From an uncultured Lachnospiraceae bacterium (GTDB lineage Bacteria; Bacillota_A; Clostridia; Lachnospirales; Lachnospiraceae): a stretch of 12,410 nt of DNA. A program made the translations under genes and the position numbers. The stretch is from assembly GCA_946614075.1 (NCBI GenBank), contig CAMOGO010000012.1:1-12410 (forward strand). Direction: 5' to 3'. The notes below the pieces were generated by a model that worked only from the letters and a program-made list of their open reading frames with translations, made no database searches and was not told the DNA's origin. Positions 1 through 7,387 of the stretch are shown here, piece after piece; position 1 is the first letter of the stretch, and every line of letters begins with the position of its first letter.

Positions 1-1
1 G

Positions 2-301
2 ACGGGCGGCGAGAATAACACAAAGACCAAGAAGGAGATCGAAGACGCGCTGGATACGATCAACGACGCGTTTGAGAATCTTTTGGACAGCATGTTCCAG
101 GACATCGCCTTCGATGTTTCCTCCGACATCTCCGTCATGCAGACAATGTTCGCGCAGGACGGCCTGACTCCCGGGGAAATGTCCGCAGAGAGCGGACAGA
201 GCACGGAAAAGAAAGAGGAGCAGGTCTACGGAACGACGCTTGTCTGGGGAGACGGCGGCGGAGCGGCGCAGGCCCAGCAGATGCAGGAAGAGAAAAAGTA
301 A
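2..301 (+). CDS. xpaC: XpaC-family protein, C-terminal fragment (5' end outside window)
   Basis: The reading frame is open from the first bases and ends at TAA (299-301), giving about 99 residues of a C-terminus. The stretch with IEDALDTINDAFENLLDS followed by DVSSDISVMQTMFAQDGL is the pattern I know from the end of XpaC proteins (5-bromo-4-chloroindolyl phosphate hydrolysis family). The last 40 residues are a low-complexity, Glu/Gln/Gly-rich tail that carries no recognisable motif. The gene lies directly upstream of telA, the same order as the xpaC-yaaN operon of Bacillus subtilis, which supports the call. The molecular function of XpaC is poorly understood; hydrolysis of the chromogenic substrate gave the name and may not be its real role. 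The start and N-terminal membrane part are not visible. Confidence 0.75.
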   Translation, partial: TGGENNTKTKKEIEDALDTINDAFENLLDSMFQDIAFDVSSDISVMQTMFAQDGLTPGEMSAESGQSTEKKEEQVYGTTLVWGDGGGAAQAQQMQEEKK

Positions 302-321
302 GAGGCAGGAACACCACAGTA

Positions 322-339
322 CCGGTACGGGAGTACCGG
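322..339 (+). other. Hairpin between xpaC and telA
   Basis: A perfect 7-bp stem (CCGGTAC / GTACCGG) with a GGGA loop lies 20 bases after the xpaC stop. No T run follows, so it is not a convincing terminator. It may be an mRNA processing or stability element inside a xpaC-telA transcript. The rest of the 135-base gap holds short imperfect direct repeats around CGGACGC and GCGCAG, and no small gene that I could support. Confidence 0.35.
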
Positions 340-436
340 CACGACAGCGGCGGACGCGCAGTACGGACGCCGCGCAGGAAAGTAACCGGAAACCGAGAAA
401 AGCAGTACCTTATTGAAAAAGGAGAAAGCAGGAACT

Positions 437-1663
437 ATGGCAGACGAGAAGATGGATCTGAGTTTCGGTCAGAATGAGACGGCTCCGGCAGAAAGCTTTA
501 CGGGAGCTGCGGCGGCGCAGGCGGACCCGTTCGCGGAAATGGCGGCGCCCACGCTGACTTTTGACGCGGAAGGGGAGGCGGCGAAGGCGGAGGCAGCAAA
601 GGCCGCGCAGGAAGCGCAGAAGCCGGAACCTGAGGAGAGGATCCTCACACCCGAAGAGCTCCGCCAGGTCGAAGAGTTCGCGAAGAAGATCGATGTCACA
701 AACACAAAGGCGATCATGACTTACGGCGTCGGCACACAGAAGAAGATGGCTGATTTCTCCGAAAAGACGCTCGAGAGCGTCAAGACCAAGGATATGGGAG
801 AGGTAGGCGACATGGTGTCCGGCCTTGTCACGGAGCTCAAGAACTTTGACGTGGACGAGGAAGAGAAGGGCTTCATGGGCTTTTTCAAGAAAAAGGGAAA
901 CCAGCTCCAGGAGCTCAAGACCAAGTACAACAATGTGGAAAAGAATGTAAACGCGATCGCGGATGAGCTTGAAAAGCACCAGGTGACGCTTCTTAAGGAC
1001 GTGGAACTTCTTGACCGCATGTATGACCTGAACCTCAATTACTACAAAGAGCTGTCCATGTATATTCTGGCAGGAAAGAAAAAGCTCAAAGAGGTCAGGG
1101 AGAACGAGCTTCCCAAGCTTCAGAAAAAAGCGGAGCAGTCGGGGCTTCCCGAGGACGCCCAGGCGGCCAAGGATCTGGCGGCACAGTGCGACAGATTTGA
1201 GAAGAAGATCCATGACCTTCAGCTCACGAGGACCGTGGCCATGCAGACAGGCCCTCAGATCCGCATGATCCAGTCGTCTGACCAGATGATGGCGGAGAAG
1301 ATCCAGTCGACCATCGTCAATACGATCCCGCTCTGGAAGAACCAGATGGTCATCGCGATCGGAATTGAGCACTCGACACAGGCAGCGAAGGCCGAGAGAG
1401 AGGTCAACGATATGACAAACGCACTTCTTCGGAAGAACGCAGAGAAGCTCAAGACGGCAACGGTAGAGAGTGCCAGGGAAGCAGAGAGAGGGATCGTGGA
1501 CATCGAGACTCTCAAGCACACGAATGAGATGCTGATCTCCACAATGGACGAAGTGATCGCGATCCAGACCGAGGGCAAGCAGAAGAGAGCTGCCGCGGAG
1601 AAGGATCTTGAGAGCATCGAAGCCCAGCTGAGGGAGAAGCTTCTTCAGGCGAGCAGAGGTTAA
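437..1663 (+). CDS. telA: TelA/YaaN toxic-anion-resistance family protein
   Basis: The 408-residue product matches the TelA family (PF05816) in length and layout. A variable Ala/Glu-rich N-terminus of about 70 residues is followed by a long, charged, mostly helical coiled-coil body that includes LNYYKELSMYILAGKKKL, then TGPQIRMIQSSDQMMAEKIQ and IPLWKNQMVIAIGI, both highly typical of the family. There is no signal peptide or membrane segment, so it should be cytoplasmic or membrane-associated. Family members were linked to tellurite resistance and to resistance against some wall-acting antimicrobials, but the biochemical role is unknown. I chose ATG 437, which has GGAG about 12 bases upstream and gives the start MADEKMDL. 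A TTG at 413 in the same frame would add 8 residues but has no ribosome site. Pairing with the upstream xpaC is the usual arrangement. Confidence 0.9.
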   Translation: MADEKMDLSFGQNETAPAESFTGAAAAQADPFAEMAAPTLTFDAEGEAAKAEAAKAAQEAQKPEPEERILTPEELRQVEEFAKKIDVTNTKAIMTYGVGTQKKMADFSEKTLESVKTKDMGEVGDMVSGLVTELKNFDVDEEEKGFMGFFKKKGNQLQELKTKYNNVEKNVNAIADELEKHQVTLLKDVELLDRMYDLNLNYYKELSMYILAGKKKLKEVRENELPKLQKKAEQSGLPEDAQAAKDLAAQCDRFEKKIHDLQLTRTVAMQTGPQIRMIQSSDQMMAEKIQSTIVNTIPLWKNQMVIAIGIEHSTQAAKAEREVNDMTNALLRKNAEKLKTATVESAREAERGIVDIETLKHTNEMLISTMDEVIAIQTEGKQKRAAAEKDLESIEAQLREKLLQASRG

Positions 1664-1691
1664 CGCGCGCATGTACATCGTTTAACCCGGC

Positions 1692-1759
1692 GGGGGACAT
1701 TCCCCCCTGTGTTATATATCTTTAACAAGTGCTTAAGAAGCACATACGAATGAAGGAGG
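1692..1759 (+). promoter_or_regulatory. Leader of the first wall protein: two small hairpins and a strong ribosome site
   Basis: The 103-base gap after telA has a GC hairpin at 1692-1706 (GGGGGA / TCCCCC, loop CAT), an AT-rich stretch, and a second 6-bp hairpin at 1729-1743 (GTGCTT / AAGCAC, loop AAG). A strong AAGGAGG site at 1753-1759 lies 7 bases before the ATG at 1767. The first hairpin lacks a proper T run, so it is at best a weak terminator for telA. I see no confident -35/-10 pair. Confidence 0.35.
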
Positions 1760-1766
1760 CAAAGAA

Positions 1767-4052
1767 ATGAAGAGAAGACTGGCAATGCTTCTTGCAGCCA
1801 CACTTACGATCACTTCTCTTTCAGGCGCTTCCGCTCTGGCTGCAGAAACAACTGCGGTGACAGAAGAGACGGTCGTACCGGAAGAGACCCCCGAAGAGGA
1901 GGCAGAAGAGCCTGCCGCTTCCGAGGAGGAGCAGGATCTGACAGAGGATGTTCAGACCGAAGAGCCGGCAGAAGGAATTACGGAAGAAGTGTCTGAAGAG
2001 ACCGAACAGACCGAAGAGGAAGTGCCCGAGGAAACGACGGTGGACGAGACCGAAGACGGCGAAGACACCGGCGAGACATCTTCCGAAGCGGTGACTGAGG
2101 AAGCAGCGGCGGAAGAAGAACCGACCGACGAGGCCGGGGAAGCCGCTTTAACAGATGAGGAGCGTGCCGCTCAGGAGGAGGCTGCCACAGAGAAAGCTGT
2201 TGAGGAAGCCGTCCTTGAGGAGGGCAAAGAAGAGGCAGAGGCCAAACTGGTCGGCTGGCAGAAGAAGAGCGGCAGATGGTATTACTATACTTCCGCCGGA
2301 AAGATGGTTACCGGTTTCCATAAGATCGACGGCAAGACCTTCTACTTCGCGGATGACCGCTATCCCAGCGTTCCCAAGGGCGGTATGCTGACGGGCTGGA
2401 AGACCATCAGCGGCAGCGTCTATTTCTTCGCGGACAGCCGTTATCCCAGCTGGAAGCTGGGCGCTATGCTCACGGGCTTTAAGACGATCGAAGGGGCCAA
2501 GTACTACTTTGCGGACAGCAGATACCCTTCTGTCAGGGAAGGCGTAAGACTGACCGGCTTTAAGACGATCGACGGAAAGAAGTACTATTTTGCCGACGAG
2601 CGCTATAAGAGCCAGCCCGAGGGCAAGATGCTGACCGGAAGGAAAACGATCAGCGGATATGTCTATTACTTTGGCACCAACGGAGTCATGCGTACAGGCT
2701 TCCAGACGATCAGCGGAGCAAAGTATTACTTTATGGACTCCAGCAGCGCTGCCTACTCTACAGCAAGACACGGCAGAATGGCTACCGGCTGGCAGAAAAT
2801 AAACGGAAAGCAGTATTATTTCACCGATTCCCGCTTAAAGAACTATTCCGAGAGCAACAAGGGCAAGATGGTGAACGGCTTTAAGACCATCGACGGCAGC
2901 GGCTATTATTTCCAGAATTCCAGCTACAAGGCCTATAAGGCGGCAAACCTCGGTGTCATGATGACCGGCTGGAAAACCATCGGCGGAAAGGCCTATTATC
3001 TGACCGACGACAGGCTTGAGGGCTACAGCGCCGGCAATATCGGAAAGATGGTGAAGGGCTTCAAAAAGATCAACGGCGTCACCTACTACTTTAACAGCAG
3101 CAGTGTCCGCATGGACGGCTGGCAGACGATCGACGGCAAGAGATACTACTTCATTGATGAGAACTATGTGAACTACAAGGCTTCTTACAGAGGCAGGATG
3201 GTGACCGGCTTCAAGACGATCAGCGGAAAGGCCTACTACTTCGAGGACAGCGGCGCGCTCAGAAGGACCGGCGGCGTCTCGAAGATCAACGGAAACCTGT
3301 ATTACATCAACAGCGACGGCACGATCGAGAAGAAGCAGGGCTGGATCAAGAAGGATTCCTACTACTATTATGTAGGGAAAAATATGAAGCTCAGCACGGG
3401 CTGGCTCAGCCTCAGCGACGGCACCTATTACCTGAACACGGACAACGGCAGAATGTATACCGGCGTCAAGAAGGTAGACGGAACGCTCTACTATTTTGAC
3501 GGAACAGGAAGAAGAGCAACCTCTGAGGGCTGGAGAACTCTCGACGGAAACAGGTACTACGTCTATTCGAGCGGCAAGGTGGCTGTCAACACAACGATCG
3601 GAAATTACAGGATCGGATCCGACGGAATCGCAAGGCTGATCGACACAATGAACGCCAAGGCGGACGGTTACTCCAGTAATACCAACTATCTGGTCATGAT
3701 CGACACCTCCTCACACAGGATCGGCGTCTACAGAGGAAGCATCCGGAATTGGAGCAGGATCGATTACAGCTACTGCGCGGACGGCGCGTCGAGCTCACCT
3801 ACACCCAGAGGATCTTTCACGATCACCAGCAAAGAGGGAAGTGAGAACGCCGGATCCTATACCTACTGGTATATTTCCAACTTCGGCGGAAGCGCGATCT
3901 GCTCGGTTCCCTGCTATAAGGGGACAAAGGAAGTGGCCAACAGCACGGTCGGAAAAGCCGTATCGACAAACGGAATGGTCAGAGTATCGATGGATACCGC
4001 GGAGTGGATCCGTGACACGGTTCCGAACGGCACAAAGGTTGTCGTTTACTGA
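1767..4052 (+). CDS. Exported wall-binding-repeat protein with a degenerate YkuD (L,D-transpeptidase) domain
   Basis: The 761-residue product has four parts. Residues 1-25 are a Sec signal peptide (KRR, hydrophobic core, probable cleavage after SALA). Residues 26-161 are a Glu/Thr-rich acidic linker. Residues 162 to about 630 hold roughly 18 wall-binding repeats of the GWKTIDGKxYYF type. Residues about 638-761 align along their length with the YkuD domain of the next gene, keeping TPxG and the final strand TKVVVY. Active L,D-transpeptidases cross-link peptidoglycan through a Cys in SHGC[IV]R. Here that stretch reads T734-N-G-M737-V-R: the Cys is Met and its His is Asn. The upstream conserved His is Cys712. 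The frame is intact, so this looks like a non-catalytic paralogue that binds wall polymer or modulates its partner, rather than a pseudogene. Start ATG 1767 has AAGGAGG 7 bases upstream. The fold is clear by comparison with the neighbour; the role is inferred. Confidence 0.85.
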   Translation: MKRRLAMLLAATLTITSLSGASALAAETTAVTEETVVPEETPEEEAEEPAASEEEQDLTEDVQTEEPAEGITEEVSEETEQTEEEVPEETTVDETEDGEDTGETSSEAVTEEAAAEEEPTDEAGEAALTDEERAAQEEAATEKAVEEAVLEEGKEEAEAKLVGWQKKSGRWYYYTSAGKMVTGFHKIDGKTFYFADDRYPSVPKGGMLTGWKTISGSVYFFADSRYPSWKLGAMLTGFKTIEGAKYYFADSRYPSVREGVRLTGFKTIDGKKYYFADERYKSQPEGKMLTGRKTISGYVYYFGTNGVMRTGFQTISGAKYYFMDSSSAAYSTARHGRMATGWQKINGKQYYFTDSRLKNYSESNKGKMVNGFKTIDGSGYYFQNSSYKAYKAANLGVMMTGWKTIGGKAYYLTDDRLEGYSAGNIGKMVKGFKKINGVTYYFNSSSVRMDGWQTIDGKRYYFIDENYVNYKASYRGRMVTGFKTISGKAYYFEDSGALRRTGGVSKINGNLYYINSDGTIEKKQGWIKKDSYYYYVGKNMKLSTGWLSLSDGTYYLNTDNGRMYTGVKKVDGTLYYFDGTGRRATSEGWRTLDGNRYYVYSSGKVAVNTTIGNYRIGSDGIARLIDTMNAKADGYSSNTNYLVMIDTSSHRIGVYRGSIRNWSRIDYSYCADGASSSPTPRGSFTITSKEGSENAGSYTYWYISNFGGSAICSVPCYKGTKEVANSTVGKAVSTNGMVRVSMDTAEWIRDTVPNGTKVVVY
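2250..3650 (+). repeat. Array of about 18 wall-binding repeats in the first wall protein
   Basis: These are protein-level repeats built on TGW/FKTIxGKxYYF, similar to choline-binding/glucan-binding repeats (PF01473-like). Three unit lengths alternate. About 20 residues is the classical unit. About 27 residues carries the insert ADSRYPSxPxG (the second to fifth units). About 30 residues carries a Tyr/Lys/Ser-rich insert such as DSRLKNYSESNKGKM (mainly units 7-10 and 12). The last units end in GKVAVNTTI, shared with the neighbouring paralogue. The ligand cannot be read from sequence; teichoic-acid choline or another wall or surface glycan are the options. Confidence 0.8.
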
Positions 4053-4127
4053 TCGGTCCGGGAATCCGGCGGCCTGCAGAGCGGGCTGTGCGAAAAGGGC
4101 GGAAAGAGTTTGATATTGATATGATGT

Positions 4128-4163
4128 TGAGAGCTGCAGAATCTGCAGCTCTCACACTTTTCT
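4128..4163 (+). terminator. Rho-independent-like terminator after the first wall protein
   Basis: A perfect 13-bp inverted repeat (TGAGAGCTGCAGA at 4128-4140, TCTGCAGCTCTCA at 4142-4154) has a one-base centre, so the top pairs must open in practice. It is followed by CACTTTTCT, a short T run. It sits 75 bases after the stop codon. It should separate the first wall-protein transcript from the AT-rich promoter region of the second. Confidence 0.7.
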
Positions 4164-4169
4164 GAGGAT

Positions 4170-4309
4170 TCGTTAAAAAACGATTAAAAAGGCGAAAATT
4201 AAAATTTAGGGTGGATTTATTTCAGTCGGTAGTGTAGTATAGAATATGCATAGTAATAATGTAACATATTTAATATTTCTGTAACAATTAAAGGAAATCC
4301 AAGGGAGGA
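4170..4309 (+). promoter_or_regulatory. AT-rich promoter region and ribosome site of the second wall protein
   Basis: The 264-base gap between the two wall genes becomes markedly AT-rich after the terminator. TATAGAAT near 4238-4245 and TAATAAT near 4253 are -10-like, but no good TTGACA lies 16-18 bases upstream, so the exact promoter is uncertain. A strong AGGGAGGAG site (4302-4310 region) precedes ATG 4317. The strand and position support an independent promoter for the active transpeptidase gene. Confidence 0.4.
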
Positions 4310-4316
4310 GTACAGA

Positions 4317-6128
4317 ATGAAACGCAAATTAGCAGTACTGCTGGCGTTATCTCTCACACTTTCTCCGCTTCCCGCCACAGGAGTTATGGCAGCTGAGGCA
4401 GAGAATACAGAAGCGACAGTTGTGGAAGAAGTTCAGGAAAACGCAGAGGTTGAGGGAACCTCAGAGGTTGTCACAGAAACCGAAACGGAGACTGAAGAGA
4501 CCACAGAGACCGTGGAGACCAAAGAGGAAACCACGGAAGAAGTGACTGTGCCTGAGACAACTGAGGAAGTGACCGAGGAAGTGCCTTCAGAGGGCAATAC
4601 TGAGGAGACCACAGAGGAAGCATCCGAGAGTGCAACGGAAGGTGTGACCGATCAGGAAACCGCAGCGGTTGAGGAGCCGGAAGCCGTCGTTGAGGAGACA
4701 GCCGATGTGACAGCTGCCACAGCAGCGGAAGAGCTCGTAAAAGAAGAAGCTGCTGAGAAGGCCGAAGCAAAGGTCGGCTGGGTAAAGAGCGGCACGAAGA
4801 TGTTCTATTACAGAAACGGAAAGAAGCTGACCGGCTGGAAGACCGTAGACGGACACGTCTATTACTTCGCGGACAGCAGATATCCGAGCGCGCCTACCGG
4901 CCAGAGACTGACCGGCTGGAAGACCATCGGCGGATACGTTTTCTTCCTCGCGGACAGCCGCACACCCGGCTATAAGACCGGCGAGCAGCTGACCGGCTGG
5001 CAGACCATCGAAGGCAAGACCTATTACTTCGCGGATTCCAGATATCCCAGTAAGCCCGTGGGTTCCAGACTGACCGGTTTTAAGACCATCAGCGGCAACA
5101 AGTACTATTTTGCGGACCACAGATATAAATCTCAGCCTACAGGCGCAAGACTGACCGGCTGGAAGACCATCGACGGCAAGGTTTACTATTTCGTTGACAG
5201 CAAGTATCCGGCCTCCAAGGTTACCGGCAAGATGCTGACCGGAATCAAGACGATCGGCGGCAAGTCCTACTTCTTCGCTAACAACGGACAGAGACAGACC
5301 GGCTGGGTCAAGACCAAGGGCGGAATCTGGGGCTTCTACACAAGCTCCGGCGCGGCGGGAAAGACCGGCTGGAAGTCCAAGGACGGCGACTACTATTATC
5401 TGACTTCGACCGGAAGAGCGAAGACCGGCTGGCTCACACTGAACGCCAAGTCCAAGTTCTATCTTGACGCAAGTAAGGGCGGCAGGATGGTCATCGGACC
5501 CAAGAAGTTTGCAAGCGGCAACATCTTCTTCTTTGATTCAGAAGGACGTCTGGCTACAACCAAGGGCTGGAAGTACTATGAGGACGGAAGCTACTACACC
5601 TATTCAAACGGTAAAGTGGCTGTGAACACTACGATCGAAGGAATCAAGGTTGGTTCCGACGGTAAAGCGACCATGACCAAGATGGATCTGAAGGCGCAGA
5701 GTTATTCCAGTGACACGAACTATCTCATTCTCTGCGACAAGAGCACCTTCAAGGTCTGCGTATACAAAGGTAAGAAGGGCGCATGGGTCAGAATCAAGGG
5801 TGAATGGCCCTGCACACACGGTGGAAGCAACACCCCTAACGGTGTGTTCCACACAGAAGGCCAGCTGACCAAGCATAGCGCAGCTTACGGCTGGGGTGAC
5901 TTCCAGTATACGAGTGCAGCTTTCTGCACCCATATTTCCGCCGGCAACTTCTTCCATTCGATCCTGTTTGACAAGTATTCCAGGACTAACCCTTACAATC
6001 TGTATCCTGTAGATGATGCTCTTTACAAGAGCTATTCTCACGGCTGCATCAGACTGGAGCTTCAGAATGCAGACTGGATCTATCACAATATTCCTTGGGG
6101 AACCGCAGTAGTGGTTTACTACTCCTGA
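4317..6128 (+). CDS. Exported L,D-transpeptidase (YkuD) with wall-binding repeats
   Basis: The 603-residue product begins with a signal peptide (residues 1-25, KRK then a hydrophobic core, probable cleavage after VMA). A Thr/Glu-rich acidic linker runs to about residue 152. About 12 wall-binding repeats fill 153-455, and a YkuD domain spans about 466-603. The catalytic motif is intact: S574-H575-G576-C577-I-R579, with the upstream conserved H547-S and the T-P-N-G loop near 506. Family members form 3-3 peptidoglycan cross-links or attach proteins to peptidoglycan through an acyl-Cys intermediate, outside the membrane. The spacing of about 26 residues between H547 and SHGC is longer than the usual 14-17, so there is an insertion in the lid region. 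It lies downstream of a non-catalytic paralogue with the same plan. The start is set by AGGGAGGAG just upstream. Confidence 0.9.
   Translation: MKRKLAVLLALSLTLSPLPATGVMAAEAENTEATVVEEVQENAEVEGTSEVVTETETETEETTETVETKEETTEEVTVPETTEEVTEEVPSEGNTEETTEEASESATEGVTDQETAAVEEPEAVVEETADVTAATAAEELVKEEAAEKAEAKVGWVKSGTKMFYYRNGKKLTGWKTVDGHVYYFADSRYPSAPTGQRLTGWKTIGGYVFFLADSRTPGYKTGEQLTGWQTIEGKTYYFADSRYPSKPVGSRLTGFKTISGNKYYFADHRYKSQPTGARLTGWKTIDGKVYYFVDSKYPASKVTGKMLTGIKTIGGKSYFFANNGQRQTGWVKTKGGIWGFYTSSGAAGKTGWKSKDGDYYYLTSTGRAKTGWLTLNAKSKFYLDASKGGRMVIGPKKFASGNIFFFDSEGRLATTKGWKYYEDGSYYTYSNGKVAVNTTIEGIKVGSDGKATMTKMDLKAQSYSSDTNYLILCDKSTFKVCVYKGKKGAWVRIKGEWPCTHGGSNTPNGVFHTEGQLTKHSAAYGWGDFQYTSAAFCTHISAGNFFHSILFDKYSRTNPYNLYPVDDALYKSYSHGCIRLELQNADWIYHNIPWGTAVVVYYS
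4773..5680 (+). repeat. Array of about 12 wall-binding repeats in the active L,D-transpeptidase
   Basis: The repeats follow LTGWKTIDGKxYYF, with the 27-residue ADSRYPSxPxG type dominating units 2-6 and shorter 20-residue units after that. The order of the first five units and the final GKVAVNTTI unit match the array of the upstream paralogue (for example YKSQPEGKM there, YKSQPTGAR here). The two genes therefore descend from one ancestor, and the upstream copy gained 30-residue units in the middle or this copy lost them. Confidence 0.8.
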
Positions 6129-6167
6129 TGGGAATCGATAGAAGAATCAAATAAATAAGTGAACGGG

Positions 6168-6199
6168 CTGCCGCACTGAGTTTCTCAGTGCGGCAGTTT
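6168..6199 (+). terminator. Terminator-like hairpin after the L,D-transpeptidase gene
   Basis: A perfect 13-bp stem (CTGCCGCACTGAG at 6168-6180, CTCAGTGCGGCAG at 6184-6196) has a TTT loop and is followed by only a short TTTG. It lies 39 bases after the stop of the transpeptidase gene. The stem is strong but the T run is weak. Confidence 0.7.
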
Positions 6200-6214
6200 G
6201 AGTGCTGTAACACA

Positions 6215-6262
6215 GGGGCGAGCCCCCGCTGCTTATAGGCGGCGGGCCAAAAGGGGCCCGCC
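6215..6262 (+). promoter_or_regulatory. GC-rich leader of rmlB with overlapping alternative hairpins
   Basis: Three stems share bases. The first is GGGG / CCCC at 6215-6226. The second is CCCGCTGC (6225-6232) with GCGGCGGG (6239-6246), 8 bp with one G-T pair. The third is GGCGGGCC (6241-6248) with GGCCCGCC (6255-6262), a perfect 8 bp. The second and third cannot form together, because both use 6241-6246. The third is followed by TTGTATAG rather than a T run. This could be an attenuator-like switch or simply GC-rich clutter. A possible -10-like TATAGATAT follows at about 6266. Confidence 0.35.
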
Positions 6263-6294
6263 TTGTATAGATATACGGACAGGAGGAATGGAAG

Positions 6295-7314
6295 TTGACT
6301 ATTATCGTGACAGGAGGAGCCGGATTCATCGGTTCCAATTTTATTTTTTATATGCTGGAGAATCATCCGGAAGACAGGATCATCTGTGTGGACAGCCTCA
6401 CATACGCAGGCAACCTGTCCACTCTGGAATCGGTTATGGACAATCCGAATTTCCGCTTCGTAAAGCTGGATATCCGTGACAGAGAAGGTGTGAACAGGCT
6501 GTTTGAGGAAGAAAAGCCGCAGGTCGTGGTGAATTTTGCCGCGGAGTCCCATGTGGACCGCTCGATCGAGAATCCAGGGATCTTTCTTGAGACCAATATC
6601 ATGGGCACAGCGGTGCTCATGGACGCCTGCCGCAAGTATGGGATTGAGAGATTCCACCAGGTCTCCACAGACGAAGTCTACGGCGATCTGCCGCTGGACA
6701 GACCGGACCTGTTCTTTACAGAGGAGACGCCCATCCATACGAGCAGTCCCTACAGCACGTCCAAGGCTTCCGCGGATCTGCTGGTTCTCGCCTACCACAG
6801 GACCTACGGGCTTCCTGTCACGATCAGCCGCTGCTCCAATAATTACGGCCCTTACCAGTTCCCGGAGAAGCTGATCCCTCTTATGATCGCCAATGCGCTG
6901 CACGACCAGCCCCTTCCCGTATACGGAGAGGGCCTCAACGTCAGGGACTGGCTGTATGTCGAGGACCACTGTAAAGCGATCGACCTGATCCTCCGCGGAG
7001 GTCGCGTCGGCGAAGTCTACAATATCGGCGGCCACAATGAGATGAGAAACATCGATATCGTCAAGCTGATCTGCGCGGAGCTCGGAAAGCCTGAGAGTCT
7101 CATCACTTATGTGACGGACCGGAAGGGACACGACCAGCGATATGCGATCGATCCGGCCAAGATCCACAGGGAGCTCGGATGGCTTCCGGAGACCATGTTT
7201 AAGGACGGGATCAAAAAGACGATTCACTGGTATCTGGAGAATCAGGAGTGGTGGGAGACGATCCGCTCCGGAGAGTACAGAGAGTACTACGAGAAGATGT
7301 ATAAAAACAGATAA
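6295..7314 (+). CDS. rmlB: dTDP-glucose 4,6-dehydratase
   Basis: This 339-residue extended short-chain dehydrogenase converts dTDP-glucose to dTDP-4-keto-6-deoxyglucose, the branch point for rhamnose and for 4-amino-6-deoxy sugars. All the expected motifs are present: NAD-binding T6-G-G-A-G-F-I-G13 at the N-terminus, SLTYAGN near 34-40, active-site T125-D-E-V-Y-G130, and the Y153-x3-K157 pair, followed by NNYGPYQFPEKLIP. Length is normal for RmlB. The start is a TTG at 6295, 8 bases after AGGAGG (6281-6286). A closer ATG at 6288 is out of frame. No rmlA, rmlC or rmlD lies in the window, so those steps must be encoded elsewhere or the product feeds a different sugar. The convergent lipid-sugar operon on the right is a possible user. 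Confidence 0.95.
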   Translation: MTIIVTGGAGFIGSNFIFYMLENHPEDRIICVDSLTYAGNLSTLESVMDNPNFRFVKLDIRDREGVNRLFEEEKPQVVVNFAAESHVDRSIENPGIFLETNIMGTAVLMDACRKYGIERFHQVSTDEVYGDLPLDRPDLFFTEETPIHTSSPYSTSKASADLLVLAYHRTYGLPVTISRCSNNYGPYQFPEKLIPLMIANALHDQPLPVYGEGLNVRDWLYVEDHCKAIDLILRGGRVGEVYNIGGHNEMRNIDIVKLICAELGKPESLITYVTDRKGHDQRYAIDPAKIHRELGWLPETMFKDGIKKTIHWYLENQEWWETIRSGEYREYYEKMYKNR

Positions 7315-7387
7315 GCTGAGAAGGTGTTTTTTTCTGCCTAAACCCCCATGCGGGCTGTTCCCAAGTGAAAGGAGACCTCAGACGACT

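Noticed and set aside
410..1678. A 422-codon open frame on the minus strand across telA
   Set aside because: It is the antisense shadow of a well-supported gene, is dominated by Leu, Arg and His, has no ribosome site and no recognisable domain.
2250..3650. DNA repeats that might suggest a CRISPR array or tandem satellite
   Set aside because: The repeats are codon-phased, diverged, and encode wall-binding units within one open frame; no constant repeat with unique spacers is seen anywhere in the window.
1767..4052. The first wall protein as a pseudogene
   Set aside because: The frame is intact over 761 codons with a good ribosome site, signal peptide and conserved fold; only catalytic positions changed, which fits a non-catalytic paralogue better.
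6288..6479. ATG at 6288 as the start of a gene
   Set aside because: It lies very close to AGGAGG but opens a frame without family features, whereas TTG 6295 gives the exact RmlB N-terminus.
6049..7227. A 392-codon open frame on the minus strand across rmlB
   Set aside because: It is antisense to a clear dTDP-glucose dehydratase with all motifs. The frame likely stays open because of codon bias, and its product matches nothing I know.
7142..7387. N-terminal extension of the small membrane protein into rmlB
   Set aside because: The extra residues are an out-of-frame reading of the rmlB end, rich in Arg and Ser. The calcium-loop start at 7388 with an upstream AAAGGAG is the sensible start.
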